A DNA stretch of 64,000 nt from Clostridium sp. DL-VIII (GCF_000230835.1 NZ_CM001240.1:5602279-5666278), one strand, 5' to 3'. Counted from the first letter of the stretch, positions 28,416-39,314 are shown. Notes: generated from the letters alone by a model not told the origin. A program made the numbers and translations.

Positions 28416-29330
28416 TTATTCTCTCCATTTAAACAAATCATCTCTATGAGCTTCTAACCAATTAAATGCAAATTTTTTAAAGCATTCAGCCTCTGGAGAT
28501 AATATTTTTCCTTTATTATATACAAAATATGTATCCCAAACACATTCTTCATCCTCAAACTGTTTTATAACCGTATTTGAGTATGGATTACTCCATGCAG
28601 CGAAATCTACAGAGATGCCTATCCCTTTGTTCATGTTTGCTATTTTATGTGTTAATGCAATCTCTGTGGTTTCCATCAAAATAATAGGCTTAACATTTGC
28701 TTTTAAAAATCTATTCATATTATTATAATATGGTTTAAAGTTTCTTCCTTCTAAAGCAATTTGTTCATTATCTAAATCACTATAGGCTATTTTATCCTTC
28801 TTGGCTAAAGGATGATTCTCATTTATAACCAAACAATGTTTATGTGAGGAGAAAATTTCAGCATTATACTTAGTAATATCAACTGGGCCTGCAATAAATC
28901 CAATTTCTATCCCTTCTTCTTGCATGTTTTTATCAATTAATTTATCTGTTCCTTCTAAAACATCTAATTGAATATCTGGATATTCTTCTTTGAAATCCAA
29001 TATAAAATCAACTGTTAAATAATCCATTACTCCAAATGTAGAAGCAACTTTCAATATTTTCTTATTTTCATTTCCCTCCATCTTAATTCCGTGCTTAATT
29101 CCTTCTAAATATTCAATTATTACCAAAGAATTCTTATATAAAATGTCACCATGAGCTGTTGGAAATACACCATGAGTATTTCTGTAAAATAACTGAACCT
29201 CTAATTCCTGTTCTAGTTTTTTTATTATTTTACTAAGCCCCTGAGGTGTAATGAATAATTGTTTTGCCGCATTACTAATATTACGTTTCTCATAAACTGC
29301 TAAAAAAGCTTTTAAATCCTTTGTATCCAA
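28416..29330 (-). CDS. LysR-family transcriptional regulator
   Basis: A 304-residue regulator with the LysR HTH (residues 1-60, NISNAAKQLFITPQGLSKII) and a substrate-binding domain (about 90-300). It starts with TTG, supported by GAGGTGATTTAAT. It is divergent from the nitrilase gene, so it is the likely activator of that gene. A short stretch of the same gene is duplicated at 33302-33337 beside a nitrilase remnant. Confidence 0.9.
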   Translation of the reverse strand: MDTKDLKAFLAVYEKRNISNAAKQLFITPQGLSKIIKKLEQELEVQLFYRNTHGVFPTAHGDILYKNSLVIIEYLEGIKHGIKMEGNENKKILKVASTFGVMDYLTVDFILDFKEEYPDIQLDVLEGTDKLIDKNMQEEGIEIGFIAGPVDITKYNAEIFSSHKHCLVINENHPLAKKDKIAYSDLDNEQIALEGRNFKPYYNNMNRFLKANVKPIILMETTEIALTHKIANMNKGIGISVDFAAWSNPYSNTVIKQFEDEECVWDTYFVYNKGKILSPEAECFKKFAFNWLEAHRDDLFKWRE

Positions 29331-29509
29331 ATTAAATCACCTCTTATCCAAAATACTTTTGTTATGACTTAATAATTTTATTATTTCACCTTTTTGATTA
29401 GAGCTTATTTACTTTCTCCTCTATAAATCACCTAAACTAATAATTGTACTATCTCAACTATTAATTGATAGCAAATTTAATTCTCATAAGTTATTATACT
29501 ATTATAGCA

Positions 29510-29543
29510 ATGGCGCTTGATATTTCAAGTGCCATTTTTTTAT
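29510..29543 (+). terminator. Leader terminator/attenuator before nitrilase
   Basis: ATGGCGCTTGA pairs with TCAAGTGCCAT across TATT and is followed by seven T. It is on the coding strand only 26 bp before the nitrilase start. A TATACT -10-like box lies at 29495-29500. An intrinsic terminator in this place suggests attenuation or read-through control. Confidence 0.6.
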
Positions 29544-29569
29544 TTTCAAATTCAAAGGAGGACATTAAA

Positions 29570-30571
29570 ATGGCAAATTATCCAAAATTTAAAGCAGCGG
29601 CAGTACAAGCTGCTCCAGTATTTTTAAATCTTGATGCAACTATAGAAAAAACTTGTAACCTTGTAGACGAAGCAGCTTCAAATGGTGCAAAAGTAATTGC
29701 TTTTCCTGAAGCTTTTATTCCTGGATATCCATGGTGGATATGGCTAGGTAATGCAGACTATGGTATGAAATTCTATATTCAGCTATATAAAAATGCTGTT
29801 GAAATTCCAAGTAAGGCTATCCAAAGTTTAAGTGAAGCGGCCAAAAGAAATAAAGTTTACTTTTGTGTTTCTGTTACTGAAAAAGATGGTGGTTCATTAT
29901 ATCTAACTCAATTATGGTTCAATCCTGAAGGTAATTTAATAGGTAAACATAGAAAATTAAAAGCTACAAATGCTGAAAAAACTATCTGGGGTGATGGTGA
30001 TGGAAGCATGATGCCAGTATTCGAAACAGAATATGGCAATCTTGGAGGTTTACAATGCTGGGAACATCTAATTCCTTTAAATATAGCAGCTATGGCTTCT
30101 CTTAACGAACAAATTCACGTTTCTTCTTGGCCAATTGCTATGCCTTATGAAGGACATTTATTTGCTCAGGAAGCATGTGATACTGCGGCAAAATATTATG
30201 CAATTAGCAATCAGGTTTTCTGTCTAGTAACTTCTCAAATCTGGACTGAGGAAATGCGTGATATTGTAGGAGAAACAGAATATCAAAAGAATTTCATGCA
30301 GCTTGGATATGGATTTGCAAAAATAATAGGTCCAAATGGTGCTGTTATAAGTAATACACTACCTCATGATGTTGAGGGTATTGTATATGCAGATGTTGAT
30401 TTAGAACAAATCATACCTGGAAAATTCCTAATTGATACTGCTGGCCACTATTCTACACCTGGATTTTTAAGTTTATCCTTTGATAGAACGCCACACACTC
30501 CAGTGAAGAAAATTGGTGATACTAAACCCCAAACCTTAACTTATGAAGAAATTCAATATAATGAAGAATAA
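29570..30571 (+). CDS. Nitrilase (C-N hydrolase family)
   Basis: A 333-residue nitrilase-superfamily enzyme. The Glu-Lys-Cys triad is complete: Glu47 (AFPEAFIPGYP), Lys129 (KHRKLKAT) and Cys163 (GLQCWEHL). The GYPWWIWLG and CWEHLIPL motifs are those of true nitrilases (branch 1), which turn R-CN into the acid plus ammonia. The start at 29570 follows AGGAGGACATTAAA; the longer frame upstream covers the leader terminator and is not used. It is divergent from LysR. Confidence 0.9.
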   Translation: MANYPKFKAAAVQAAPVFLNLDATIEKTCNLVDEAASNGAKVIAFPEAFIPGYPWWIWLGNADYGMKFYIQLYKNAVEIPSKAIQSLSEAAKRNKVYFCVSVTEKDGGSLYLTQLWFNPEGNLIGKHRKLKATNAEKTIWGDGDGSMMPVFETEYGNLGGLQCWEHLIPLNIAAMASLNEQIHVSSWPIAMPYEGHLFAQEACDTAAKYYAISNQVFCLVTSQIWTEEMRDIVGETEYQKNFMQLGYGFAKIIGPNGAVISNTLPHDVEGIVYADVDLEQIIPGKFLIDTAGHYSTPGFLSLSFDRTPHTPVKKIGDTKPQTLTYEEIQYNEE

Positions 30572-30584
30572 TTATACTTAAATT

Positions 30585-30628
30585 AAAGGTTACAACCTGC
30601 TTATGAATAAGAATGTTGTAACCTTTTA
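30585..30628 (+). terminator. Terminator after nitrilase
   Basis: AAAGGTTACAAC pairs with GTTGTAACCTTTT over an 18-nt loop, with a T-rich end, 14 bp after the stop codon. Confidence 0.75.
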
Positions 30629-30682
30629 AATTTATTATCATCGTATAACCATTGCTTACAATATGCGTCATACCTATTTTTA

Positions 30683-30859
30683 TTATTTTAATTTTTGATC
30701 AGACAACCATTCTATAATTGTTGTACTCTTGTCTCCTATAGTTGCTTTGCACTGATTATTATATACATATATCCAAGACCAATGACTTGAATATTCATAT
30801 AGTGTTCCATCTTCCTTATTATAGAATCCTGTAGTATCTATTAATTTTTTACCATACAC
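30683..30859 (-). CDS. Small ORF overlapping the FUSC gene end
   Basis: A 58-codon frame starts at a GTG that overlaps the FUSC stop. It reads DTTGFYNKEDGTLYEYSSHW and later CKATIGDKSTTIIEWLSDQK. Composition is protein-like, but there is no Shine-Dalgarno site. It may be a translationally coupled small gene or the C-terminal remnant of a larger one. No family is recognised. Confidence 0.4.
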   Translation of the reverse strand: MYGKKLIDTTGFYNKEDGTLYEYSSHWSWIYVYNNQCKATIGDKSTTIIEWLSDQKLK

Positions 30860-32750
30860 TCTTTATGGTAAGTGCTTCTTGAACTACATTAATTTCTTCA
30901 CAAATTTGAGGTATTTCCTCTATAATAGGAACTCTTTTAGGTTTTATTGCTTTTTTCTGTTCAATAGATGTTGCCATTGTTTCTAATACAAGCAGCAGTT
31001 GTGCTAAATCTTCATCAGCTAAACTTAAATATCCCTTTGTTGTGCAGTATTGATCAAGTAAGTAGCTAATATGTTCTAATGAGAAAAATGCTGGCCACAT
31101 CATTTCAAGCATTTCCTCATTATGAGGAATCTCACCTAATGCTGTATTATATGCAGTTTTAAAGTTCATAAGGTTTATTCCCATTTTTTCTTTTATCCAT
31201 TTTGTACTCTCACTATCGTTTTCTTTAGTATTAGTTGTCAATCTAACTAATACTCTAGCCTGACTACGTATCAATTTCACTATTAAATCTGGTAATCGGT
31301 TTGAGGCTGAACGACGTCCAATAATGTATGTTCCAATTAATCCAATGGCAGATCCAATCAATATATCCGTAATACGTGCTGCTGCAAAGTATGTAACATT
31401 GTGAATTTGAGTTGAGGTTTCCGCTATAAGTATGGCATTGGGCGTTATAAACATCGCTGCTACAGCATAATTTTTCACAATAAAAAGTTCTGTTATTGCA
31501 ATTAGAAGCATATTAATTATAACTATAGCGAAACCTTCTGGCTGAAATTTTAAAATTAAAATAGCTATTATAAGTCCTATGATTGTACCAAAAGAACGCT
31601 GAATTGCCCTGTGAAAGGTTGCCATAACAGTTGAACCTAACATAACAGCAGCACATGATAGAGGAATCCAATATGGTCTGTCAAAAGGGAAACTAAAAGC
31701 TATTATTGCTGATATTGAAAGAATAATTCCATATCTTATCGCATTAATAAACACTATTGAATCTTTATTTAAGGCTCTAGTAAATTTCATCATAAGAGAA
31801 GGTTTTGAAATTTTTATACTCTTTCCGATATAAGTCAATGGTATGTTTATAATGGCCTCAGCATCATAAATTATTAATAAAAACTTATCGTAAATCTCAT
31901 CTAGTTTTTGAGCTGGAGGATCTATTTTAATCGTTTCTCCATCTTTTAGTTCAATTGCCGTTGATAATTTTCTTATCATATCACTAAGTTCTTTTGGTAC
32001 TTTAGTATTTTTATTAACATGTAGTTCAAGCATTTCCAAAAACAACTTATTTGCTTCTTCATTTAAAAGTGATAAACGATTAAATAAGAATGAGTTCTTC
32101 CATGGAATATAACCTGTCAAAAGAGTTTCCTCCGCTTCCTTTAAAGCATTAACAGTACGATTTCTTATATCATTAATATTATCACTACCAATAGCTTCAC
32201 TAAATTTTGCTAAAGCTAAATAAAGTTTTTTAATAGTTTTTATTTCCGGACCATGAGGATCAAAAAAATATCCTACCATACAAACTATCCACGAGAATGT
32301 TCCTCCCATAAGCACTAAAAAAGCACGCAAAAGAAATTCTGATGGTTTAACAGGCATTCCCGTTACCATTATGAAGTTTAACACAAAAAAAACAGCAGAT
32401 GGACCTTGCATTCTAAGTATGCCAAATATAAGAGTTACAATTGCTCCAATCAAACCTACTATTAAAATAATTAGTACTGGATATGGAGCAGATAGTGTAC
32501 CAAGTGCAACTGAAATACTCATTCCAACCGCAGTGAAAAATATTTTTTTTGCACGCTGAGCATATGGTTGAGGTGTAACATATAGATATGTGAAGCCCCC
32601 AATCCCAGCTAGCAGTCCTAAATGTAATTGGTTTAATAATATCCCAACAAGCACAGGAAATCCCCCACAGAACCCAGCACATATGGCCTTGTTCCAAGGA
32701 AAAGTGGTTTTATTAATTTTAAATGCTTGTTTTATTATAGTCGTATCCAT
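30849..32750 (-). CDS. FUSC-family membrane protein (aromatic acid/fusaric acid exporter type)
   Basis: The 633-residue protein has two sets of about five to six membrane segments (about residues 25-160 and 335-475), each followed by a helical cytoplasmic part. This is the FUSC/YccS layout, with the YWIPLSCAAVMLGSTVMATF and HRAIQRSFGTIIGL motif in the second half. Such proteins are proposed efflux pumps for aromatic acids or fusaric acid. It is transcribed with the upstream MarR repressor gene, which is the usual arrangement for drug- or phenolic-responsive exporters. Confidence 0.88.
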   Translation of the reverse strand: MDTTIIKQAFKINKTTFPWNKAICAGFCGGFPVLVGILLNQLHLGLLAGIGGFTYLYVTPQPYAQRAKKIFFTAVGMSISVALGTLSAPYPVLIILIVGLIGAIVTLIFGILRMQGPSAVFFVLNFIMVTGMPVKPSEFLLRAFLVLMGGTFSWIVCMVGYFFDPHGPEIKTIKKLYLALAKFSEAIGSDNINDIRNRTVNALKEAEETLLTGYIPWKNSFLFNRLSLLNEEANKLFLEMLELHVNKNTKVPKELSDMIRKLSTAIELKDGETIKIDPPAQKLDEIYDKFLLIIYDAEAIINIPLTYIGKSIKISKPSLMMKFTRALNKDSIVFINAIRYGIILSISAIIAFSFPFDRPYWIPLSCAAVMLGSTVMATFHRAIQRSFGTIIGLIIAILILKFQPEGFAIVIINMLLIAITELFIVKNYAVAAMFITPNAILIAETSTQIHNVTYFAAARITDILIGSAIGLIGTYIIGRRSASNRLPDLIVKLIRSQARVLVRLTTNTKENDSESTKWIKEKMGINLMNFKTAYNTALGEIPHNEEMLEMMWPAFFSLEHISYLLDQYCTTKGYLSLADEDLAQLLLVLETMATSIEQKKAIKPKRVPIIEEIPQICEEINVVQEALTIKSVW

Positions 32751-32801
32751 GTGTTCTCCTTTTTTATTGATTTATATTTCTTTGCCAAACTTATATTCCT
32801 A

Positions 32802-33212
32802 CTATTGTTCTAAGTTCTTCATCATTTTTTCTAAAATATTATTAAAAATTTCTAGTTCATCTTTATCAATATTATTTATAGCCTCTATTTCTAAATCTTG
32901 AGCAGCTTCACGCCATTTAGGAAACATTTCATAAGCTTTTTCTGTTAGTTTTATAACCCTTTCACGCTTATCCTTTCCATCATTTCTGATTACCAGTCCC
33001 ATTTCTTCCATCCTAGTTAATGTCCTAGTAATAGTAGGAGCTTCTACACCAAGATATTTACATAATTCTATTTGTGTACATTGCTTTTTTTCATATAAGT
33101 ATAAAGCAATAGCCCACTGTGAAGAATATAAACCAAGAGGAGAAATTCTCTCATTTAATTTCTTTGTGAAATTCCGAGCCAGCTGATTTACTTTATGTCC
33201 GTATAAATTCAA
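32802..33212 (-). CDS. MarR-family transcriptional regulator
   Basis: A 136-residue winged-helix regulator; recognition region CTQIELCKYLGVEAPTITRT with the wing motif GLVIRNDGKDKRERVIKLT. The start is TTG after AGGTGAAATAAAA. It lies 51 bp upstream of the FUSC gene, and a 35-bp perfect palindrome lies 18 bp upstream of it, so it probably represses its own operon until a phenolic-type ligand binds. Confidence 0.92.
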   Translation of the reverse strand: MNLYGHKVNQLARNFTKKLNERISPLGLYSSQWAIALYLYEKKQCTQIELCKYLGVEAPTITRTLTRMEEMGLVIRNDGKDKRERVIKLTEKAYEMFPKWREAAQDLEIEAINNIDKDELEIFNNILEKMMKNLEQ

Positions 33213-33230
33213 TTTTATTTCACCTCACAT

Positions 33231-33265
33231 ATACTTACCTAAGTAATAATTACTTAGGTAAGTAT
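33231..33265. promoter_or_regulatory. MarR operator (35-bp palindrome)
   Basis: The arms ATACTTACCTAAGTAAT and ATTACTTAGGTAAGTAT are exact complements around one central base. The palindrome lies 18 bp before the MarR start and must overlap its promoter. Confidence 0.8.
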
Positions 33266-33301
33266 ATCATCAAAATAGATAATAATCAAATTTTGGACAT
33301 A

Positions 33302-33655
33302 TCCGTTCCTTCTAAAACATCTAATTCAATATTTGGACTGAAGAAATGTGTGACATTTTAGGAGAAATAGAATATTAAAAGAGTTTAATGAAGCTTAGAT
33401 ATGGATCTGCAAAAATACTAGGTCCAAATGGTGCAGTTATAAGTAATACACTACCTCATGATGCTTAAGGTAGTGTATATGCAGATGTTTATTTAGAACA
33501 AATTATACCCGAAAAATTCCTAATTGATACTGCTGGCCACTATTCTACACCTGGATTCTTAAGTTTGTCCTTTGATAGAACATTCCACGCTCCAGTGAAG
33601 AAAATTGGTGATACTAAACCTCAGGCTTTAACTTATTCAGAAATTGAATATAATA
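33302..33655 (+). pseudogene. Decayed second copy of LysR-nitrilase junction
   Basis: 33302-33337 matches an internal part of the LysR gene (28949-28981). From 33337 on, the sequence matches the last ~330 bp of the nitrilase gene at about 85-90 percent, including CTAATTGATACTGCTGGCC. Several in-frame stops are present (TATTAAAAG for TATCAAAAG, GATGCTTAAGG for GATGTTGAGG). A deletion has joined the two genes directly. It abuts the AEC permease end. Confidence 0.85.
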
Positions 33656-34588
33656 TTAAAGTAATACCGCAATAATTGGTATTGATACAACGGAAAATAA
33701 TGTTGAAAAAAACACTCCTTTTGTAATAAAATTCTGATCTCCACCATATTCATTACTCATCATTACTATATTTGATGCTACTGGCATTCCAGAAATAATT
33801 ACTAATACTCCTAAAAGTAGCTTGTCTGTAATAAAATATCGACCTATATACCATATAATTATTGGTAGTATAAGCAATCGTATAATTGTGAATATAATTA
33901 CCCATTTTTCTTTTATTAATTCTTTAATAGAAAAGCCTGCTAATGTTGATCCTATAACAATCATGGCTAAAGGAGTTGTTATATCTCCTGCTAATTTAAT
34001 AGGCTCTGTAATTACTTCTGGCAAAGAAACATCCATTAAATATATTGCAATTGCTATAATGGCTGAAATAGTTCCTGGATTAAAGAAACTTTTAACATTA
34101 AATGAATTTTTATTATTATTCGCACCCTTCATATCTTTACTAAGCAAAAGTATTCCATAAGTAAAAATTGAGACATTAAACACACTCATAAAAATTGATA
34201 CATATAATACTGCACTATTTCCAAATATAACACTAACAACCGGTATACCCATAAATCCTAAATTAGAATATACAAGCATACTTTCATATATTGCAGCGAT
34301 ATCTTTTTTTATTCTAAATATTACTATTAATAATTTAGCAATAATAGGTATTAAAATGTAATACAATATAGCTACTATAAAAATATATAAAACCATCGTC
34401 TTATCTTTTAAATGATCCCCTGATAAAACTGAATAAATAATTAAAGCAGGACTCGTTATATTAACAATTAGTTTTGAAAATAATTTATCACTATCTACAG
34501 TCATAATTTTTTTCTTATTAGCTAAGTAACCAACAATCATTAATATAAATAAAATTATCATTTGTTTAAATACAAGTATAATATCCAT
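33656..34588 (-). CDS. AEC-family permease
   Basis: A 310-residue protein with about ten membrane segments in two five-helix halves, as in auxin-efflux-carrier (AEC) family transporters. Features include ITSPALIIYSVLSGD in the first half and MPVASNIVMMSNEYGGDQ near the end. Bacterial members carry organic acids such as malate or malonate. A second gene copy has left only its 3' end at 28347-28415. The converging nitrilase remnant suggests a functional link with the nitrilase product, but this is inference. Confidence 0.88.
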   Translation of the reverse strand: MDIILVFKQMIILFILMIVGYLANKKKIMTVDSDKLFSKLIVNITSPALIIYSVLSGDHLKDKTMVLYIFIVAILYYILIPIIAKLLIVIFRIKKDIAAIYESMLVYSNLGFMGIPVVSVIFGNSAVLYVSIFMSVFNVSIFTYGILLLSKDMKGANNNKNSFNVKSFFNPGTISAIIAIAIYLMDVSLPEVITEPIKLAGDITTPLAMIVIGSTLAGFSIKELIKEKWVIIFTIIRLLILPIIIWYIGRYFITDKLLLGVLVIISGMPVASNIVMMSNEYGGDQNFITKGVFFSTLFSVVSIPIIAVLL

Positions 34589-34733
34589 TTGACTTCTCCT
34601 AAGTTATTCTAATTTTGTTTTTAGCACTAATATTTTATTTTAAACATAGCTATTCACACCTTATTAATTTTGTTATTTTTAATATTCTAAATTTTTTTAG
34701 GCTACTTTCACGAACAAATTTTACCAAACCAAA

Positions 34734-34768
34734 AAAGGAGTTAATTCATTAAAATTAGCTCCTTTGCT
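34734..34768 (-). terminator. Terminator downstream of the LicT gene
   Basis: AAAGGAGCTAATT and GTTAATT-type arms around AAAGGAG/CTCCTTT form a hairpin followed by TTTTTT on the minus strand. It lies about 190 bp after the antiterminator gene. The rest of 34589-34953 holds only a second inverted repeat, GTATCAA (34810-34816) against TTGATAC (34846-34852), of unknown role. Confidence 0.6.
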
Positions 34769-34953
34769 GTAAGTTTCAATTTATTATAACATAAACACTA
34801 AATATTTAGGTATCAACTTTTTGGTGTTACGTCATAAACAAAAAATTGATACAAAATACAAAGTTTTTGTGATATTAATTTAGAATTAAATCATACAATA
34901 AAATTTTCAAAATCCCTGATATGAAATTTATTGAAGTTAAAATAATAAAACTG

Positions 34954-35802
34954 TTATTTATTTATTTCATTATAAGCCTGTAATCTATTTATATGAACAG
35001 CTAAATAAGTTAATTCGTCTTTTGGAATATCTCCATCATAAACCTTTTTTATATAATCCTTTATTTTAAATGCAATCTCCATTGATTCTGGATATAATGT
35101 AGCTATCTGTTCAAACATTACATCATTTTCATCTTTCAACATTTCATTATTAAAAAACCTTTCTGTAAAAAATTTAACATGTGTAATAAAACGCTGATAG
35201 TGAATTCCTTCCATTTTCAGACTACTGCCAATTGAGTATCTTACCAAGTTAACAATTCCGCCAATCATTTTAGCATATTTCATACTATCTCTTGAGTCAT
35301 TACTTTGCGATTGAGCATTTATTATGTGAAATGCAATATTGGCAGCCTCTTCTTCCGGAAGCTTGACATCTGTTATTTTACTTAGAAGCTCTAAAGCATA
35401 TATTCCAATTTTAAATTCCTCTGGATAATAATTTTTTATTTCCCAATAAACACGATTTGTTATATTAATATTCTTCTTTGATCTTTCTACTGCAAAATTT
35501 AAATGATCACTTAATGTAAAATATATGCTTATATTAAGCTTAGAATCCAGCTCCTTTTCAGCTTTTGAAACAATTTTTTGAGTTATATCAAGATATATTG
35601 GGGGAATTGAATCTAATAATTTTAAGTATTCATTTATTTGAATGTTTTCTACAGGCATAAAAATTTGATCTATACTCTTTTTTTCAACGATATCTCCATT
35701 TTTTTTATTGTAGCCTATACCTTTTCCTAAACAAATGAATTCTTTGTTATTCTCGTCAATAGCTAAAATGACACTAGAATTAAGTACTTTTTTTATTTTC
35801 AT
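34954..35802 (-). CDS. licT: BglG/LicT-family transcriptional antiterminator
   Basis: A 282-residue RNA-binding antiterminator: N-terminal CAT domain (1-55, VLNSSVILAIDENNKEFICL and GKGIGY), PRD1 (about 65-170, LSDHLNFAVER) and PRD2 (about 172-280, LAVHINRL). The phospho-histidines of PRD1 and PRD2 are present. GGGGGA lies 6 nt before the ATG at 35802; the upstream ATG is too close. It is the last gene after EIIBCA and GH1. A RAT site overlapping a terminator is present in the EIIBCA leader, which closes the regulatory loop. Confidence 0.93.
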   Translation of the reverse strand: MKIKKVLNSSVILAIDENNKEFICLGKGIGYNKKNGDIVEKKSIDQIFMPVENIQINEYLKLLDSIPPIYLDITQKIVSKAEKELDSKLNISIYFTLSDHLNFAVERSKKNINITNRVYWEIKNYYPEEFKIGIYALELLSKITDVKLPEEEAANIAFHIINAQSQSNDSRDSMKYAKMIGGIVNLVRYSIGSSLKMEGIHYQRFITHVKFFTERFFNNEMLKDENDVMFEQIATLYPESMEIAFKIKDYIKKVYDGDIPKDELTYLAVHINRLQAYNEINK

Positions 35803-35832
35803 AATCATTCCCCCTACTAGGGATGTTCAAAG

Positions 35833-35878
35833 AAATACCAAGTCAGTATGCTAGTATATTTGACTTGGTATTTTCTTT
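35833..35878 (-). terminator. Terminator between GH1 and LicT genes
   Basis: AAATACCAAGTCA pairs with TGACTTGGTATTT over a 15-nt loop, followed by a T-rich CTTTG tail. It would lower expression of licT relative to the PTS and GH1 genes. Confidence 0.65.
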
Positions 35879-35892
35879 CACATCCCTTATCT

Positions 35893-37362
<1,470 letters not shown>

Positions 37363-37366
37363 CTAT

Positions 37367-39211
37367 CTAATTTATTGTAAATACTTTATCACTCTTATTA
37401 ACTTTTTTACTTTCTATAGTTTCTACCTTAGCATCTGGTCTATTTGTAATAATTACTGAAGTTACTGTATCAAATCCTTCTGCAATAATTTTATCTAAGT
37501 CAAAGCTTAATAATAAATCCCCTTGCTTTACACTTTTTCCAACAGTAACTTCTGGGTTGAAATATTTTCCTTTTAAATTCACTGTCTCCAATCCTACATG
37601 AAAAAAAATTTCAGTACCATCTTCTGACTTCATTGCTAAAGAATGTTTTGTTTCAAATACCATTTCAATTGTACCATCTATTGGAGCATATAGTTCTCCA
37701 ATAGATGGAATTATTGCAAAGCCTTCGCCCATTAATTTATTAGAAAACACATCATCTTTTACTTCACTTAAAGGGATTAATTCTCCTTCTAGCGGTGCAT
37801 TAAATTCTTCTTTTTTATTCTCGATTTTTATATCTTCTTTACTCTCAATTTTTATCTCTTCCTTATTACTAGGTGCTTGTTCTTTCCATAAAACTGCTAC
37901 AGCAATAAATGAAGCTACAAATGAAATCCCTAATCCTATTACTGCATTCATCAGATTATTTGGTAATGTTTCAGAAATAAACATAGATAAACTTGCGATT
38001 CCAGGGCCTACTGCTACATATGCTTCAACAGCTTGAATTCCTAAAAAAGCACCTCCTATAAAAGACCCAACCATTACACCATAAAGTACACGTTTATGTA
38101 AGATTGTAACACCATATAATGCTGGTTCAGTAATTCCAAATAGTGCTGATATACCTGCTGATACAGCAGTAGATCTTAATGCTTTATCTTTTGTACGAAT
38201 ACTTACTGCAAAACATCCGCCTGCTTCTGAAATATTATGTGCAAGTGATGCAGCATTATATATTAATTCTCTACCTGATTGACTTAAAGAGGTAACAACG
38301 TAAGGAATCATTGCCTTATGCATACCTGTAACAACCATAAATGGTAAGAATGCAGCTAATATTGCTACTGCTAGCCATCCAAATTTACCAAAAACAAATA
38401 ATATTACAGCTGCAAACCCTTGCCCAAAATTATAGCCTATAGGTCCAAGAAGAAGTAAAGTTATTGGTACAGTTATAAGTAATGACATCATTGGAACGAA
38501 AAAGCTACGAATAACCTTTGGACTAATTTTATTAAAGAATTTTTCTAGCTGTGAATATAATAATACGCATAATATTGCTGGAAAAACTTGATATGCATAG
38601 TTTATATTCTGCACTGGTATATTAAAAAGTAAAGTTCCATCTCCAAGCATCTTAGCTAAATTAGGTGTTAACAGTGCTGCAACAGCAGATACTGCAACTA
38701 ATGGATTTACCTTCATTTTATTAGCAGTTGTAAATGCTACTAATAGTGGTAAGAAATATAATGGTGCATCACCAACAAAATTTAATATCTTATATGTAGG
38801 TGTAGTATTTGATAGAATTCCGAGCATATTTAAAAGCATTAACAGTGACTTTAAAATACCACCTCCAGCTATTGCTGGAATCAATGGCTGGAATACACTT
38901 ATAACAAAGTCTAAAATTATTGCGCCTACTTTTCTTTTTTCTTTATTATTGTTAGCACTTGTTCCTTTATCAGAAATAAGTTTTTTAACCTCATCATATA
39001 CTTCAACAACTGCATTTCCAATAATTACTTGACATTGTACATTTTGCTTAACAGCAATTACCTCCGGAATACTTTCAAGGTCTTTCACTTTTACTTTGCT
39101 ATTATCAATTAGGTTGAATCTCAATCTTGTTGAGCAGTGTTCCAAATGTTCAACATTTTCATCTCCACCTACTGCTTTTAATATCTTCGCTGCTACTTCT
39201 TTGTAACTCAT
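37367..39211 (-). CDS. PTS beta-glucoside-specific EIIBCA permease
   Basis: A 614-residue three-domain transporter. EIIB: residues 1-85 with phosphocysteine Cys26 (LEHCSTRLRFNL). EIIC: about 105-450, ten membrane segments with GITEPALYGV. A charged linker rich in Glu and Lys follows (about 455-480), then EIIA (about 485-605) with KHSLAMK and active His in IFFHVGLETV. It is complete, unlike the EIIBC at 5554. Expression is controlled by LicT-type antitermination in its leader. Confidence 0.94.
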   Translation of the reverse strand: MSYKEVAAKILKAVGGDENVEHLEHCSTRLRFNLIDNSKVKVKDLESIPEVIAVKQNVQCQVIIGNAVVEVYDEVKKLISDKGTSANNNKEKRKVGAIILDFVISVFQPLIPAIAGGGILKSLLMLLNMLGILSNTTPTYKILNFVGDAPLYFLPLLVAFTTANKMKVNPLVAVSAVAALLTPNLAKMLGDGTLLFNIPVQNINYAYQVFPAILCVLLYSQLEKFFNKISPKVIRSFFVPMMSLLITVPITLLLLGPIGYNFGQGFAAVILFVFGKFGWLAVAILAAFLPFMVVTGMHKAMIPYVVTSLSQSGRELIYNAASLAHNISEAGGCFAVSIRTKDKALRSTAVSAGISALFGITEPALYGVTILHKRVLYGVMVGSFIGGAFLGIQAVEAYVAVGPGIASLSMFISETLPNNLMNAVIGLGISFVASFIAVAVLWKEQAPSNKEEIKIESKEDIKIENKKEEFNAPLEGELIPLSEVKDDVFSNKLMGEGFAIIPSIGELYAPIDGTIEMVFETKHSLAMKSEDGTEIFFHVGLETVNLKGKYFNPEVTVGKSVKQGDLLLSFDLDKIIAEGFDTVTSVIITNRPDAKVETIESKKVNKSDKVFTIN

Positions 39212-39264
39212 ATTATTTGTCTCCTCTCATTAAATAATGTTCACAGACTTTTTTATTTGGCCAA

Positions 39265-39314
39265 GATAAAAAAGGACTCAAATAAACTAATATAATATTA
39301 GCCTATTCAAGTCC
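39265..39314 (-). terminator. Leader terminator controlled by antitermination
   Basis: On the minus strand GGACTTGAATAG and TTATTTGAGTCC close a long stem followed by TTTTTT. Its 5' arm overlaps the 3' end of the RAT site, so the two structures exclude each other. Confidence 0.85.

Noticed and set aside
29465-29569. Longer N-terminus for the nitrilase
   Set aside because: The extension would be translated through a terminator hairpin, while the ATG at 29570 has a perfect Shine-Dalgarno site and matches the family N-terminus.
34801-34860. Riboswitch upstream of the AEC permease
   Set aside because: The inverted repeat GTATCAA/TTGATAC is present, but no conserved riboswitch core and no adjoining terminator/antiterminator pair could be identified.
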